9,773 nucleotides of DNA from Deltaproteobacteria bacterium. Its GTDB lineage: Bacteria; Desulfobacterota; GWC2-55-46. Location: the NCBI GenBank assembly GCA_016218095.1, contig JACREV010000255.1, positions 1-9,773 on the forward strand, written 5' to 3'. How positions within the stretch are numbered: position 1 is the first letter of the stretch; the number at the start of each line of letters is the position of its first letter. The notes under the pieces are model-generated. The model was given only the letters and a program-made list of their open reading frames with translations. It ran no database searches and had not been told where the DNA came from. Positions 1 through 5,916 of this stretch are shown here, in pieces. Position numbers and translations under genes: made by a program.

Positions 1-772
1 CTTCGAGCTCCGCGACTACAAGCTCATCCGCCGGGGTAAGGTCGGCTTTTTTCAGGAGGTCGGGCCTTTTAAGGTAAGTCCTCTTTACCGACTCCCTCCT
101 CCTCCATTTGGCTATCTCGGCGTGGTTGCCGGAGAGCAGAATGTCCGGGACCTTCAGCCCCTGCCAATCTTCGGGCCTCGTATACTGCGGGTACTCAAGC
201 AGACCGTCAGAGAACGAATCGTGTTCTGATGCCGCCTCGGCTCCGAGTACGCCCGGGATGAAGCGGCTGACGGCGTCGATGATGGCGAGCGCCGGTGTCT
301 CCCCGCCCGTCAAGACATAATCGCCGGTCGAGACCTCGAGGTCGACAAGCTCCATTACTCGCTCATCGACCCCCTCGTACCTTCCGCATATTATGACGAG
401 CCTCTCTTCCTTCGAGAGCTCACGAGCGAGCGAATGGCTCAAAGGCACGCCCTGAGGGGAAGTGAGGATGACCCTGGGCGCTGGCGGTCTTTCTCCCGCG
501 TTCTCCACTCTATCTTCCCCGACCCGCCTGCCCCCCTCGCCCTCGGAGAATACGGCATCGAGGGCCCTTGCGAGGGGCTCCACCTTCATTACCATCCCGT
601 GGCCGCCGCCGTAGGGGTAGTCGTCGGTGGTCCTGTGCTTGTCCGTCGTGTAGTCCCTTATGTCAAAGGTCTTTACGACAAGGAGCCCTTTTTCTACCGC
701 CTTCCCTACGATGCTCTGTTTCAGGGGGGAGTCGAAGAACCCCGGAAAGAGAGTGAGTATGTCGAACCTCAC
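1..772 (-). CDS. trmD: tRNA (guanine(37)-N1)-methyltransferase TrmD, C-terminus cut by window edge
   Basis: TrmD uses S-adenosylmethionine to methylate N1 of G37 next to the tRNA anticodon, which prevents +1 frameshifting. I translated the minus strand by hand from a GTG at 772 and found 257 codons with no stop up to the window edge. The protein opens VRFDILTLFPGFFDSPLKQS, the family N-terminus. It has the CGRYEGVDER motif near residues 129-138, TGDYVLTGGE near 149-158 and the knot-forming YPQYTRP (194-200) and LLSGNHAEI (about 211-219). Asp185 in EHDSF matches the catalytic Asp169 of the E. coli enzyme. E. coli TrmD is 255 residues, so only a few C-terminal residues should be missing. The start lies in a GTGA overlap with the rimM stop, so translation is probably coupled. 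A charged linker near residues 76-98 (EGEGGRRVGEDRVENAGERP) is longer than usual. GTG is chosen because the family N-terminus begins exactly there. Confidence 0.96.
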   Translation of the reverse strand, partial: MRFDILTLFPGFFDSPLKQSIVGKAVEKGLLVVKTFDIRDYTTDKHRTTDDYPYGGGHGMVMKVEPLARALDAVFSEGEGGRRVGEDRVENAGERPPAPRVILTSPQGVPLSHSLARELSKEERLVIICGRYEGVDERVMELVDLEVSTGDYVLTGGETPALAIIDAVSRFIPGVLGAEAASEHDSFSDGLLEYPQYTRPEDWQGLKVPDILLSGNHAEIAKWRRRESVKRTYLKRPDLLKKADLTPADELVVAELE

Positions 773-1299
773 TGCTCTGTCTCCCCGGGCAGGAGCCCTT
801 CCATGAGGCGGACCGTGACCTTTCTGCCGACCGCGTCCACCTCGATTATTATGTTGTCGAGGGCCGGTATGAGGACCGAGCCGAAAGGCCCGTCTACCTC
901 GAGGACGTCGTTACTGCCGGTAGCGATGACGTTCGTGATAGAGCCCAGGTACTTGCCCTCGTCGGTCATGACATCCATGCCGACGAGGTCCATGTAGTAG
1001 TACTCGTCCTCGTCGAGCTCAGGGAGGTCGTCTTTAGGGACCCTCACCTCGGCGCCAATGAGCGCCTCGGCGTCGTTCCTGACGGATACGCCCTCGAGTT
1101 CGAGGATATAGAAGTCCTTGTGCTTCCGCACCCGTTTGACCGTGAAGCTCTTTACAGCCTCTTTGGCAGAGACGAGCACGGTCTTCAATTCGAAGTCCTC
1201 GAGTTCCCCGTAGGGGAAGACCTTTACCTCGCCCTTTATGCCGTGGGCGCCTATTATCTTCCCGATGGGGACGAGTCCGTCCTTATTCAAGGATCTCAA
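769..1299 (-). CDS. rimM: 16S rRNA processing / ribosome maturation factor RimM
   Basis: RimM binds the 30S subunit, including protein S19, and helps the 3' head domain of 16S rRNA to mature. The 176-residue product shows both expected domains. The N-terminal RimM barrel begins LVPIGKIIGAHGIKGEVKV (about 9-27). The C-terminal PRC-barrel has YYYMDLVGM (100-108), GSNDVLEV (128-135) and LIPALDNII (143-151). Length is normal for the family. The start is uncertain: the frame has a TTG at 1299, preceded by GGAAG about 10 nt upstream, and a second TTG at 1290. No ATG lies near the conserved N-terminus. With the 1299 start, the gene overlaps the khpA end by 17 bp. Its TGA overlaps the trmD GTG start. 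It belongs to the ffh-rpsP-khpA-rimM-trmD operon. Confidence 0.95.
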   Translation of the reverse strand: MRSLNKDGLVPIGKIIGAHGIKGEVKVFPYGELEDFELKTVLVSAKEAVKSFTVKRVRKHKDFYILELEGVSVRNDAEALIGAEVRVPKDDLPELDEDEYYYMDLVGMDVMTDEGKYLGSITNVIATGSNDVLEVDGPFGSVLIPALDNIIIEVDAVGRKVTVRLMEGLLPGETEQ

Positions 1300-1513
1300 G
1301 AACGGTGCGCTTCCGGAGTTTCGTCGAGGCCGCGGTAAGTATGGTCCTTATCGCCCTCGCCGTGCGCCCCTGTTTGCCTATTATTTTACCCAGGTCCTCT
1401 TTTGCAACAGCCAGCTCGATGACCGAAGTCCTCTCTCCTATGACTTCAGTCACCTTAACCTGCTCCGGATGATCGACAAGCGCCTTCGCGATGTACTCGA
1501 TTAGGTCCCTCAT
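1283..1513 (-). CDS. khpA: KH-domain RNA-binding protein KhpA (YlqC family)
   Basis: This is a 76-residue single KH-domain protein of the KhpA/YlqC family. These are small cytoplasmic RNA-binding proteins that in several bacteria act with KhpB/Jag on cell division and RNA regulation. It starts MRDLIEYIAKALVDHPEQV, the usual family N-terminus. The nucleic-acid-binding GXXG loop is G46-K-Q-G49 within LGKIIGKQGR, followed by a basic helix (RTARAIRTIL). Position between rpsP and rimM is the classic location. The ATG at 1513 has a strong GGAGGT site at 1524-1519, 5 nt upstream. rpsP ends 38 bp upstream. The role of KhpA in this lineage is inferred only from the family. Confidence 0.94.
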   Translation of the reverse strand: MRDLIEYIAKALVDHPEQVKVTEVIGERTSVIELAVAKEDLGKIIGKQGRTARAIRTILTAASTKLRKRTVLEILE

Positions 1514-1551
1514 GCGATACCTCCGTGTAACTCGGGTTAACGGCTGAGGTG

Positions 1552-1806
1552 TCAGGCTGCTTTTTCGCTCTTCTGGGCCTTCTTGATTATCTGCCTTACG
1601 GTGTCGGTCGGAGTGGCGCCTTTCCCGAGCCAGAACGAAACCCTCTCATTCTTCAACTCCACCTTCGGCGGGTTCGACATCGGGTTGTAGAGGCCTACTA
1701 CCTCGAGGAAACTGCCGTCCCTCGGGGCCTCGGAGTCCGCGACTACTATGCGATAGAACGGTTTCTTCTTGCCACCCTGCCTTGTGAGCCTGATCTTTAC
1801 TGCCAT
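1552..1806 (-). CDS. rpsP: 30S ribosomal protein S16
   Basis: S16 is a primary assembly protein of the 30S subunit that binds 16S rRNA. The 84-residue product begins MAVKIRLTRQGGKKKPFYRI, the highly conserved S16 N-terminus. It continues with the characteristic ADSEAPRDGSFLEVVGLYNP segment and GKGATPTDTVRQIIKKA near residues 61-77. Length matches the family (about 80-90). The ATG at 1806 is preceded by GGAGGT at 1821-1816 with a 9-nt spacer, a strong initiation site suited to a ribosomal protein. It follows ffh by 39 bp and is followed by khpA after 38 bp, so all are probably on one transcript. Confidence 0.98.
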   Translation of the reverse strand: MAVKIRLTRQGGKKKPFYRIVVADSEAPRDGSFLEVVGLYNPMSNPPKVELKNERVSFWLGKGATPTDTVRQIIKKAQKSEKAA

Positions 1807-1845
1807 TTAAGCCTTACCTCCGTTTGTTTTTCTTCCTCTGCGATC

Positions 1846-3177
1846 CTACATGAACTTCTGGAAAAGACCCTTGATGCCCTTGGGGCCCGCGGCCTTGAGC
1901 TTTTTTATCATCTTCCGCATGTCCTGGTACTGGTTTATCAGCTTGTTCACGTCCTGTACCCTGGTGCCGGAGCCTTTGGCTATCCTCTGCCGCCTGGAGG
2001 CGTTCAACACCCCGGGCTCCGCCTTCTCCTTCGGGGTCATGGAGTTTATGATCGCCTCTATCCTCGATATCTCTTTTTCGTCTATCTTGATATCTTTGGC
2101 CTGCTTCATAGCGCTGAAGCCCGGTATCATGGAGAGTATCGAGTCCATTGAGCCGAGCTTCTTTATCTGCTGGAGCTGGGACTTGAAGTCGTCGAGGGTG
2201 AAGGTGTCCTTCTTGAGCTTCTTCTGCAGCTCCTTGGTCTCCTTCTCGTCGAACGTCGCCTGGGCCTTCTCGACGAGCGTAAGTATGTCGCCCATGTCGA
2301 GGATGCGGCCTGCGAGCCTGGACGGGTGGAAGACCTCGATGCAGTCGACCTTCTCTCCGGTGCCGATGAACTTGATGGGTTTCCCCGTGGTCATCCTCAT
2401 CGAGAGCGCGGCGCCGCCTCTGGCGTCGCCGTCGAACTTGGTGAGTATGACGCCGGTTATCCCGACCGACTCGTTGAACCCCTTTGCGGTATTTACCGCG
2501 TCTTGTCCGGTCATGGAGTCGGCGACGAACAATATCTCGCTCGGCCTCAATATGGCTTTGAGGGACTCGAGCTGGTGCATGAGCGTATTGTCTATGTGCA
2601 AGCGCCCGGCGGTGTCTACGAGGAGTATGTCATAGCCCTTAAGCGTTGCGACCCTCAATGCCTCCTTGCATATTTCCTCCGGGTCCTTGTAATCATCGCT
2701 GTCGAAGCAGTCTACCTTTATCTCCTGGGAGAGCTTTTTGAGCTGTAGTACGGCCGCGAGCCTGAAAAGGTCAGCCGGTACTATGAAGGGGTTCCTCCCC
2801 TTGCTCTTAAGGTGCAAAGCGAGCTTCGCGGTAGTGGTCGTCTTGCCCGAGCCCTGAAGACCTACGAGCATTATGACCGACGGCTTGCCCTTGAGCTCTA
2901 AAGAGGCGTCCTCGCCTCCGAGGAGGTTCGTAAGCTCGTCGTGGACGACCTTCGTGAACTGCTGGCCGGGGGTGAGGCTCTCAAGGACGTCCTTGCCCAT
3001 CGCCTTCTCCTTTACGGAGCTGACGAAGTCCTTTACGACCGTAAAGTTGACGTCGGCCTCAAGAAGGGCGAGCCGGACTTCTTTAAGCGCCTCCTGGACG
3101 TTGGCTTCCGTGAGGGAGCCCTGCCCCCTCACGTCGCGGAGTATCTTCCTGAACTTATCCGATAAAGACTCAAGCAT
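1846..3177 (-). CDS. ffh: Signal recognition particle protein Ffh (SRP54 GTPase)
   Basis: Ffh binds 4.5S/SRP RNA and signal sequences of nascent membrane proteins, and delivers ribosomes to the receptor FtsY through paired GTP hydrolysis. The 443-residue protein has all domains. The N domain covers about 1-95. The G domain has the P-loop GLQGSGKT (106-113), DTAGRLH (188-194), TKFDGDARGG (246-255) and the closing GTGEK (272-276). The M domain (about 320-443) has SMIPGF (349-354) and GSGTRVQDVNKLINQ (402-416). One unusual point is the G-domain motif usually written D-x-Y/F-R-P-A-A, which here reads DLFRLAA (136-142), with Leu for Pro. The ATG at 3177 is preceded by AAGGA about 12 nt upstream, a rather distant Shine-Dalgarno site. 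This is the first gene of the operon. Confidence 0.98.
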   Translation of the reverse strand: MLESLSDKFRKILRDVRGQGSLTEANVQEALKEVRLALLEADVNFTVVKDFVSSVKEKAMGKDVLESLTPGQQFTKVVHDELTNLLGGEDASLELKGKPSVIMLVGLQGSGKTTTTAKLALHLKSKGRNPFIVPADLFRLAAVLQLKKLSQEIKVDCFDSDDYKDPEEICKEALRVATLKGYDILLVDTAGRLHIDNTLMHQLESLKAILRPSEILFVADSMTGQDAVNTAKGFNESVGITGVILTKFDGDARGGAALSMRMTTGKPIKFIGTGEKVDCIEVFHPSRLAGRILDMGDILTLVEKAQATFDEKETKELQKKLKKDTFTLDDFKSQLQQIKKLGSMDSILSMIPGFSAMKQAKDIKIDEKEISRIEAIINSMTPKEKAEPGVLNASRRQRIAKGSGTRVQDVNKLINQYQDMRKMIKKLKAAGPKGIKGLFQKFM

Positions 3178-3256
3178 AATAGCCCGTATTCCTTAGAAAA
3201 AACCAGTCCATCAGGGGCTTTCCACCCGATCTGCCCCAAACGAACTTACCAAATAG

Positions 3257-3262
3257 ATTATA
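3257..3262 (-). promoter_or_regulatory. Candidate -10 box for the ffh operon
   Basis: On the minus strand this hexamer reads TATAAT, a perfect sigma-70 -10 consensus, about 80 bp upstream of the ffh ATG. It would give a leader of roughly 70 nt. No good -35 lies at 16-18 bp; the best nearby match is TTAAGC at 19 bp. There is no extended TG motif. The call therefore rests on the -10 match and its position. Confidence 0.35.
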
Positions 3263-3404
3263 GCCCAAATATGCCGGGCGCGCTTAAAAGAAGGCCCTTT
3301 TGATAATTGTCATCGTCGCGGAACTACGCAAATTACATAATAATATAAGATAAACGTGGCCAGTGTCAAGGTATTTAATTCCTGGCCGGAAAGAGCCGAA
3401 GAGG

Positions 3405-3540
3405 TGGAGGTCCCCTCTCCCCTTGTGGGAGAGGGCGGAGGGTGAGGGGATCTTTTTCACCTTCCCCGCTACCCTTTCCCGGCTATCAGACCTGTGGAGG
3501 GGAAGTATCGCCCCTCCGGTGAGGGGCCGGTCCCGGACTG
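3405..3540. repeat. GC-rich palindromic intergenic repeat cluster
   Basis: Two hairpins are visible. CCCTCTCCC (3413-3421) pairs perfectly with GGGAGAGGG (3427-3435) over a 5-nt loop. GGAGGGG (3496-3502) pairs with CCCCTCC (3511-3517) over an 8-nt loop. The 9-mer GGTGAGGGG follows each hairpin, at 3441-3449 and 3518-3526, which suggests two diverged copies of one unit. The sequence resembles the REP-like elements rich in CCCTCTCC and GGGTGAGGGG that are scattered between genes in many GC-rich proteobacterial and related genomes. Function is unknown; structured ends or transcript insulation are possible. Confidence 0.6.
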
Positions 3541-3619
3541 CGGAGGAACTTTCTGAACCATAATGGCCAATGGGGCGCGGGGATTGTTACGGAATCGCCA
3601 CTCCGGCTCTGGCAAAGAG

Positions 3620-3649
3620 TTGACACAATGACTCTCAATCTGTTACCTT
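3620..3649 (+). promoter_or_regulatory. Weak candidate promoter before the membrane-protein/DUF721 operon
   Basis: A perfect -35 consensus TTGACA lies at 3620-3625. The best -10 at 18 bp is TACCTT (3644-3649), only three of six matches. Transcription would start just ahead of, or within, the Shine-Dalgarno site, leaving almost no leader. It is listed because the -35 is exact and a plus-strand promoter is needed somewhere in this gap. Confidence 0.25.
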
Positions 3650-3659
3650 AGAAGGAGCC

Positions 3660-3920
3660 ATGATTACCTGGAACGCTGTATTTGTCCTTTCTCTCATTGT
3701 CTTAGCGGCGCTTGTCCTGAACCTTCCTTTCGGATATCTGAGGGTAAAGACCAGGAAGTTCTCATTGGCGTGGTTCCTCTATATCCACCTCCCCATACCT
3801 GCCATCTTCCTTTTGAGGACTGCGGCGGGTTTCAGCGCCAAGGTGATCCCCATAATAGTCGTCGGCGCGGTTTTGGGCCAGATGCTCGGCGGAAGGCTCA
3901 ACAGATCAAGGGTTTCCTGA
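3660..3920 (+). CDS. Small multi-pass membrane protein of unknown function
   Basis: This 86-residue protein has three hydrophobic stretches: about residues 4-24 (starting WNAVFVLSLIV), 36-52 (SLAWFLYIHLPIPAIFL) and 62-78 (VIPIIVVGAVLGQMLGG). A basic segment RVKTRKFS (28-35) separates the first two, which suggests a loop facing the cytoplasm. The pattern FGYLR..TRKFSLAWFLYIHLPIP looks like a conserved core rather than chance sequence, but I cannot give it a family name. The ATG at 3660 follows AGAAGGAG (3650-3657) by only 2 nt, closer than ideal. It ends 2 bp before the DUF721 gene, so the two are almost certainly co-transcribed and perhaps translationally coupled. Function is not assigned. 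Confidence 0.72.
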   Translation: MITWNAVFVLSLIVLAALVLNLPFGYLRVKTRKFSLAWFLYIHLPIPAIFLLRTAAGFSAKVIPIIVVGAVLGQMLGGRLNRSRVS

Positions 3921-3922
3921 AC

Positions 3923-4426
3923 ATGACTGGGCGCGGCCCGGGCGGGCGGCGAAAGTTCTCCTCGGGTAAAGACCCTGCCTTGAAGGTAGACTCCATCCTC
4001 TCCGCATCTTTTCCCAACCTCAGTATCGCGGCAAAACTAAAGGAATATAAGCTCTTAAAGGCCTGGAAGGAGTGCGTCGGGCCGAATATCGCAAGGAGGG
4101 CCGCTCCAACGAGGCTCATAGGCGGGACTCTCCATTGCGCGGTATCTTCCTCGCCCTGGATGACCGAGCTCAACTACCAGAAGAGGGAGATAATCGAGCG
4201 CCTGAACAGGACGCTCGGCGAGAGCGTGGTAAAGGAGATAATACTAAAGGTCGGCCAGGTAGTTCAAGTGGGGCCTCCCGCGCCGCCGCCGCTACCCTCC
4301 ATCAAGCGCGAGCTCACCGGGGAAGAGATGAAAGAGATCGAAGAGGCGACGAAGGGGATAAAAGATAAAAAGCTTCAGGATATCCTTAAAAGGATTATGG
4401 AGAAGGCGAAGGGGGAAGAAGGATGA
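3923..4426 (+). CDS. DUF721 / DciA-like protein
   Basis: The 167-residue product matches the DUF721 pattern: an early VDSILSASFPNLSIAAKLKE segment, then KAWKECVGPNIARRAAPTRL (47-66), a short strand GGTLHCAV and SSPWMTELNYQKREIIERLN (76-95). DUF721 is the core of DciA, which loads replicative helicase DnaB in many bacteria that lack DnaC or DnaI. That makes a replication role plausible, but it is unproven for this divergent member. The C-terminal third is a Pro-rich linker (118-127) followed by a highly charged helix-forming tail (128-167). I chose the ATG at 3923, 2 bp after the upstream stop. The frame stays open back to 3770, but that part only overlaps the membrane-protein gene in another frame. 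The 3' end overlaps a mini-ORF by ATGA at 4423. Confidence 0.82.
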   Translation: MTGRGPGGRRKFSSGKDPALKVDSILSASFPNLSIAAKLKEYKLLKAWKECVGPNIARRAAPTRLIGGTLHCAVSSSPWMTELNYQKREIIERLNRTLGESVVKEIILKVGQVVQVGPPAPPPLPSIKRELTGEEMKEIEEATKGIKDKKLQDILKRIMEKAKGEEG

Positions 4427-5171
4427 ACATACACATACCACAACATTTTAAGTTTCGAATAGATTCCTCCGTATTAAGAAAGGGGAATAGATGATTACGA
4501 CAAATGCATTCCAAAGGGTTTTTTGTATTTCTATTGGAGATTCCATCGGTACTTGCTTTACCATTGAGGTAGGTGGAAAACAATATATAATCACAGCAAA
4601 ACATGTCGCAGAAAAAATAGGTGAAGAAGTTCGCATTTTCCATGATAACCAGTGGAAAACAATCAATATGGACCTCATTGGACATTGTGAAGACGAAATT
4701 GATATTTCTGTTTTAACATCTAAAATTCAGCTATCACCAGTTTATGATCTTCAACCGACTATGGCTGGATTAGTTTGGGGGCAAGATGTATATTTTTTAG
4801 GATTCCCGTATGGAATGAGTGGCGAAATGGGTGAGTTCAATAGAGCATTTCCACTTCCGTTTGTAAAAAAAGCTATTGTTTCTTGTGTTAATTTTAAAAA
4901 AGGTTCCATAGTTTGCTATCTTGATGGTCATAACAATCCAGGTTTTTCAGGTGGCCCTGTTGTATTTAAGGAACCCAATAAAAATAATTATAAAGTTGCG
5001 TCAGTTATTTCAGGATTTAGATATGAAATGGAACCAATATACGACAAAGAAAACAATGCAATGTCTTTGGGGTACAAATACAATACTGGTATTATAGTTT
5101 CTTATGGTATCAAGCATGCGATAGATTTGATAATAAAAAATCCTATAGGCTATAAAATCACAAAAAATTAG
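4427..5171. other. AT-rich probable horizontally acquired segment
   Basis: Base composition drops sharply just after the DUF721 stop and recovers within the last codons of the convergent methyltransferase gene. The segment holds the peptidase gene and little else. I see no transposase, integrase, attachment site or terminal repeats at its edges, so the entry mechanism is not visible. The edges are approximate. Confidence 0.6.
4491..5171 (+). CDS. Trypsin-like serine peptidase, AT-rich, probably acquired
   Basis: The 226-residue protein has the chymotrypsin/trypsin-fold signature. His38 lies in ITAKHVA, Asp71 in DEIDISVL and Ser153 in NPGFSGGPVV, so the full His-Asp-Ser triad is present. YFLGFPYG (101-108) and the strand KKAIVSC (126-132) are typical of HtrA/trypsin_2-like domains. 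There is no signal peptide, membrane segment or PDZ domain, which suggests a free cytoplasmic protease. The substrate is unknown. AAGGGG (4480-4485) lies 5 nt before the ATG. Base use is strikingly unlike the neighbours, about 35% G+C in a sampled 60 bases against about 57% just upstream. Codons favour AAA, AAT and ATA. The gene ends tail-to-tail with the methyltransferase, sharing stop-codon bases. Solitary peptidases of this kind sometimes occur in defence or stress systems, but nothing here ties it to one. Confidence 0.87.
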   Translation: MITTNAFQRVFCISIGDSIGTCFTIEVGGKQYIITAKHVAEKIGEEVRIFHDNQWKTINMDLIGHCEDEIDISVLTSKIQLSPVYDLQPTMAGLVWGQDVYFLGFPYGMSGEMGEFNRAFPLPFVKKAIVSCVNFKKGSIVCYLDGHNNPGFSGGPVVFKEPNKNNYKVASVISGFRYEMEPIYDKENNAMSLGYKYNTGIIVSYGIKHAIDLIIKNPIGYKITKN

Positions 5172-5839
5172 GATTCCAAATCAAAACGCTCCTCTATCAC
5201 AAGCCCTCCCTCCTGCCCTGCCTCTATAAGAAATAGCTTCGCCGGTCTTGATCGGCTCGTATGGATGAACCTGAGCCTCCTGGGTTTAAGCCCCGCGCCC
5301 CTCACCTCGTCCAACATCTCGAAGAGACGGACTACGGGAAAGATATAGGCTATCCTGCCTTTATCGCCGGCGAGATGCTTTGATATCTCAATAAGCTCCC
5401 TGAGCGTCCCTTTTACCTCCGACCTCGCAACTGCCCTCTCGGTTTTAGGGCTTACGCGCCCGGCACCGGCCTTTATGTAAGGCGGGTTAGCGACGACAAG
5501 CGCGAACGAGCCCTCTTTGTAGATTGACTTCAGGTCCCGGTAATCGGCAAAGACCGCCTCTACCCTGCCCTCAAGTCCGTTATCCGCGATGTTCCTTTCA
5601 AAGACCGAACAGGCCCCCGTGTCTATCTCTACGCCTGTGATCCGTTTTGCTCTCGACTTCGAAGCAAGGAGAAAGGGTATTATGCCTGTGCCAGTCCCCA
5701 AGTCTATCACCTGGTCCCCTTTATCTAAAGGCAAGACAAAATCAGCAAGGAGGAGCGGGTCGTTCGTGACCTTCTGGCCGATCCCCTGAATGAATGAGTA
5801 CGGGCCTATTTTCTCTATCTCTACCTTTTTAGGGGTCAT
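5168..5839 (-). CDS. TrmN6-like SAM-dependent methyltransferase (tRNA1(Val) A37-N6 type)
   Basis: This 223-residue protein is a class I SAM-dependent N6-adenine methyltransferase. Motif I is VIDLGTGTG (44-52) for SAM binding, the acidic residue after strand 2 is in GVEID (69-73), and the catalytic motif is NPPY (118-121) in LVVANPPY. The N-terminal FIQGIGQKVTNDPLLLADFV resembles the family that includes E. coli YfiC/TrmN6, which methylates A37 of tRNA1(Val). Exact substrate is inferred. Family members usually run some 15-25 residues longer, whereas this one stops at GGLVIEERFDLES, where the AT-rich segment begins. The ATG at 5839 has no clear Shine-Dalgarno sequence. An insertion element begins only 30 bp upstream and may have separated the gene from its original promoter or from DUF1015 read-through. 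Confidence 0.85.
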   Translation of the reverse strand: MTPKKVEIEKIGPYSFIQGIGQKVTNDPLLLADFVLPLDKGDQVIDLGTGTGIIPFLLASKSRAKRITGVEIDTGACSVFERNIADNGLEGRVEAVFADYRDLKSIYKEGSFALVVANPPYIKAGAGRVSPKTERAVARSEVKGTLRELIEISKHLAGDKGRIAYIFPVVRLFEMLDEVRGAGLKPRRLRFIHTSRSRPAKLFLIEAGQEGGLVIEERFDLES

Positions 5840-5853
5840 ATGCAGTTAAAAAA

Positions 5854-5869
5854 AATCCCCCTTTTCTAA
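5854..5869. repeat. Left half of the IS-split palindrome
   Basis: AATCCCCCTTTTCTAA here continues at 6628 after the IS. Joined without the IS and one target copy, CCCCCTTT and AAAGGGGG form an 8-bp stem with a 3-nt loop. AATCCCCC can alternatively pair with GGGGGATT at 6639-6646. Confidence 0.75.
5863..5869. repeat. Target-site direct repeat, left copy
   Basis: TTTCTAA directly abuts the left inverted repeat and recurs at 6621-6627, directly after the right inverted repeat, as expected for a target duplication. Confidence 0.8.
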
Positions 5870-5887
5870 GGGTCTTAGGAAGCAAAC
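5870..5887 (+). repeat. Left terminal inverted repeat of the IS
   Basis: GGGTCTTAGGAAGCAAAC matches the reverse complement of 6603-6620 at 18 of 18 bases. The match decays beyond base 18. Confidence 0.93.
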
Positions 5888-5916
5888 TACATTGAGAAAT
5901 GTGGTAAGCTTCCGGA

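Larger units (their letters stand above)
3178..3659. other. Gene-free divergent intergenic region (482 bp)
   Basis: This stretch separates the minus-strand ffh operon from the plus-strand membrane-protein operon. From 3241 to 3360 it is AT-rich and promoter-like. From about 3405 to 3540 it holds a GC-rich cluster of palindromes. From 3561 to 3659 it leads into the next gene with a TTGACA box. I see no tRNA, small-RNA signature or credible coding frame. A plus-strand frame across the palindromes encodes SPLPLWERAEGEG, the usual spurious translation of this repeat type. Confidence 0.7.

Noticed and set aside
434..997. Long plus-strand open frame opposite trmD and rimM
   Set aside because: It is antisense to two genes with clear family motifs, and its own translation has no recognisable features.
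1549..2635. Long plus-strand open frames opposite rpsP and ffh
   Set aside because: They are by-products of GC-rich codon bias in the real minus-strand genes; no domain is recognisable.
3197..3237. Possible attenuator in the ffh leader: GGGGC and GCCCC arms then a T6 run on the minus strand
   Set aside because: The stem is only 5 bp with a 14-nt loop, and the T-run begins 11 nt after the stem, so it is not a credible terminator.
3307..3341. TTGTCA plus AT-rich sequence as a plus-strand promoter
   Set aside because: The -35 match is good, but the nearest -10-like hexamers are 21-23 bp away and no gene follows for over 300 bp.
3405..3540. CRISPR-like array
   Set aside because: The repeated units are self-complementary hairpins without regular spacers, so this is a palindromic repeat cluster.
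3363..3563. Plus-strand frame encoding SPLPLWERAEGEG
   Set aside because: This is the typical spurious translation of the CCCTCTCC/GGGAGAGGG palindromic repeat.
4395..4685. Minus-strand frame with Phe- and Cys-rich translation opposite the peptidase start
   Set aside because: It is antisense to the peptidase gene and DUF721 end, and has no ribosome site or recognisable domain.
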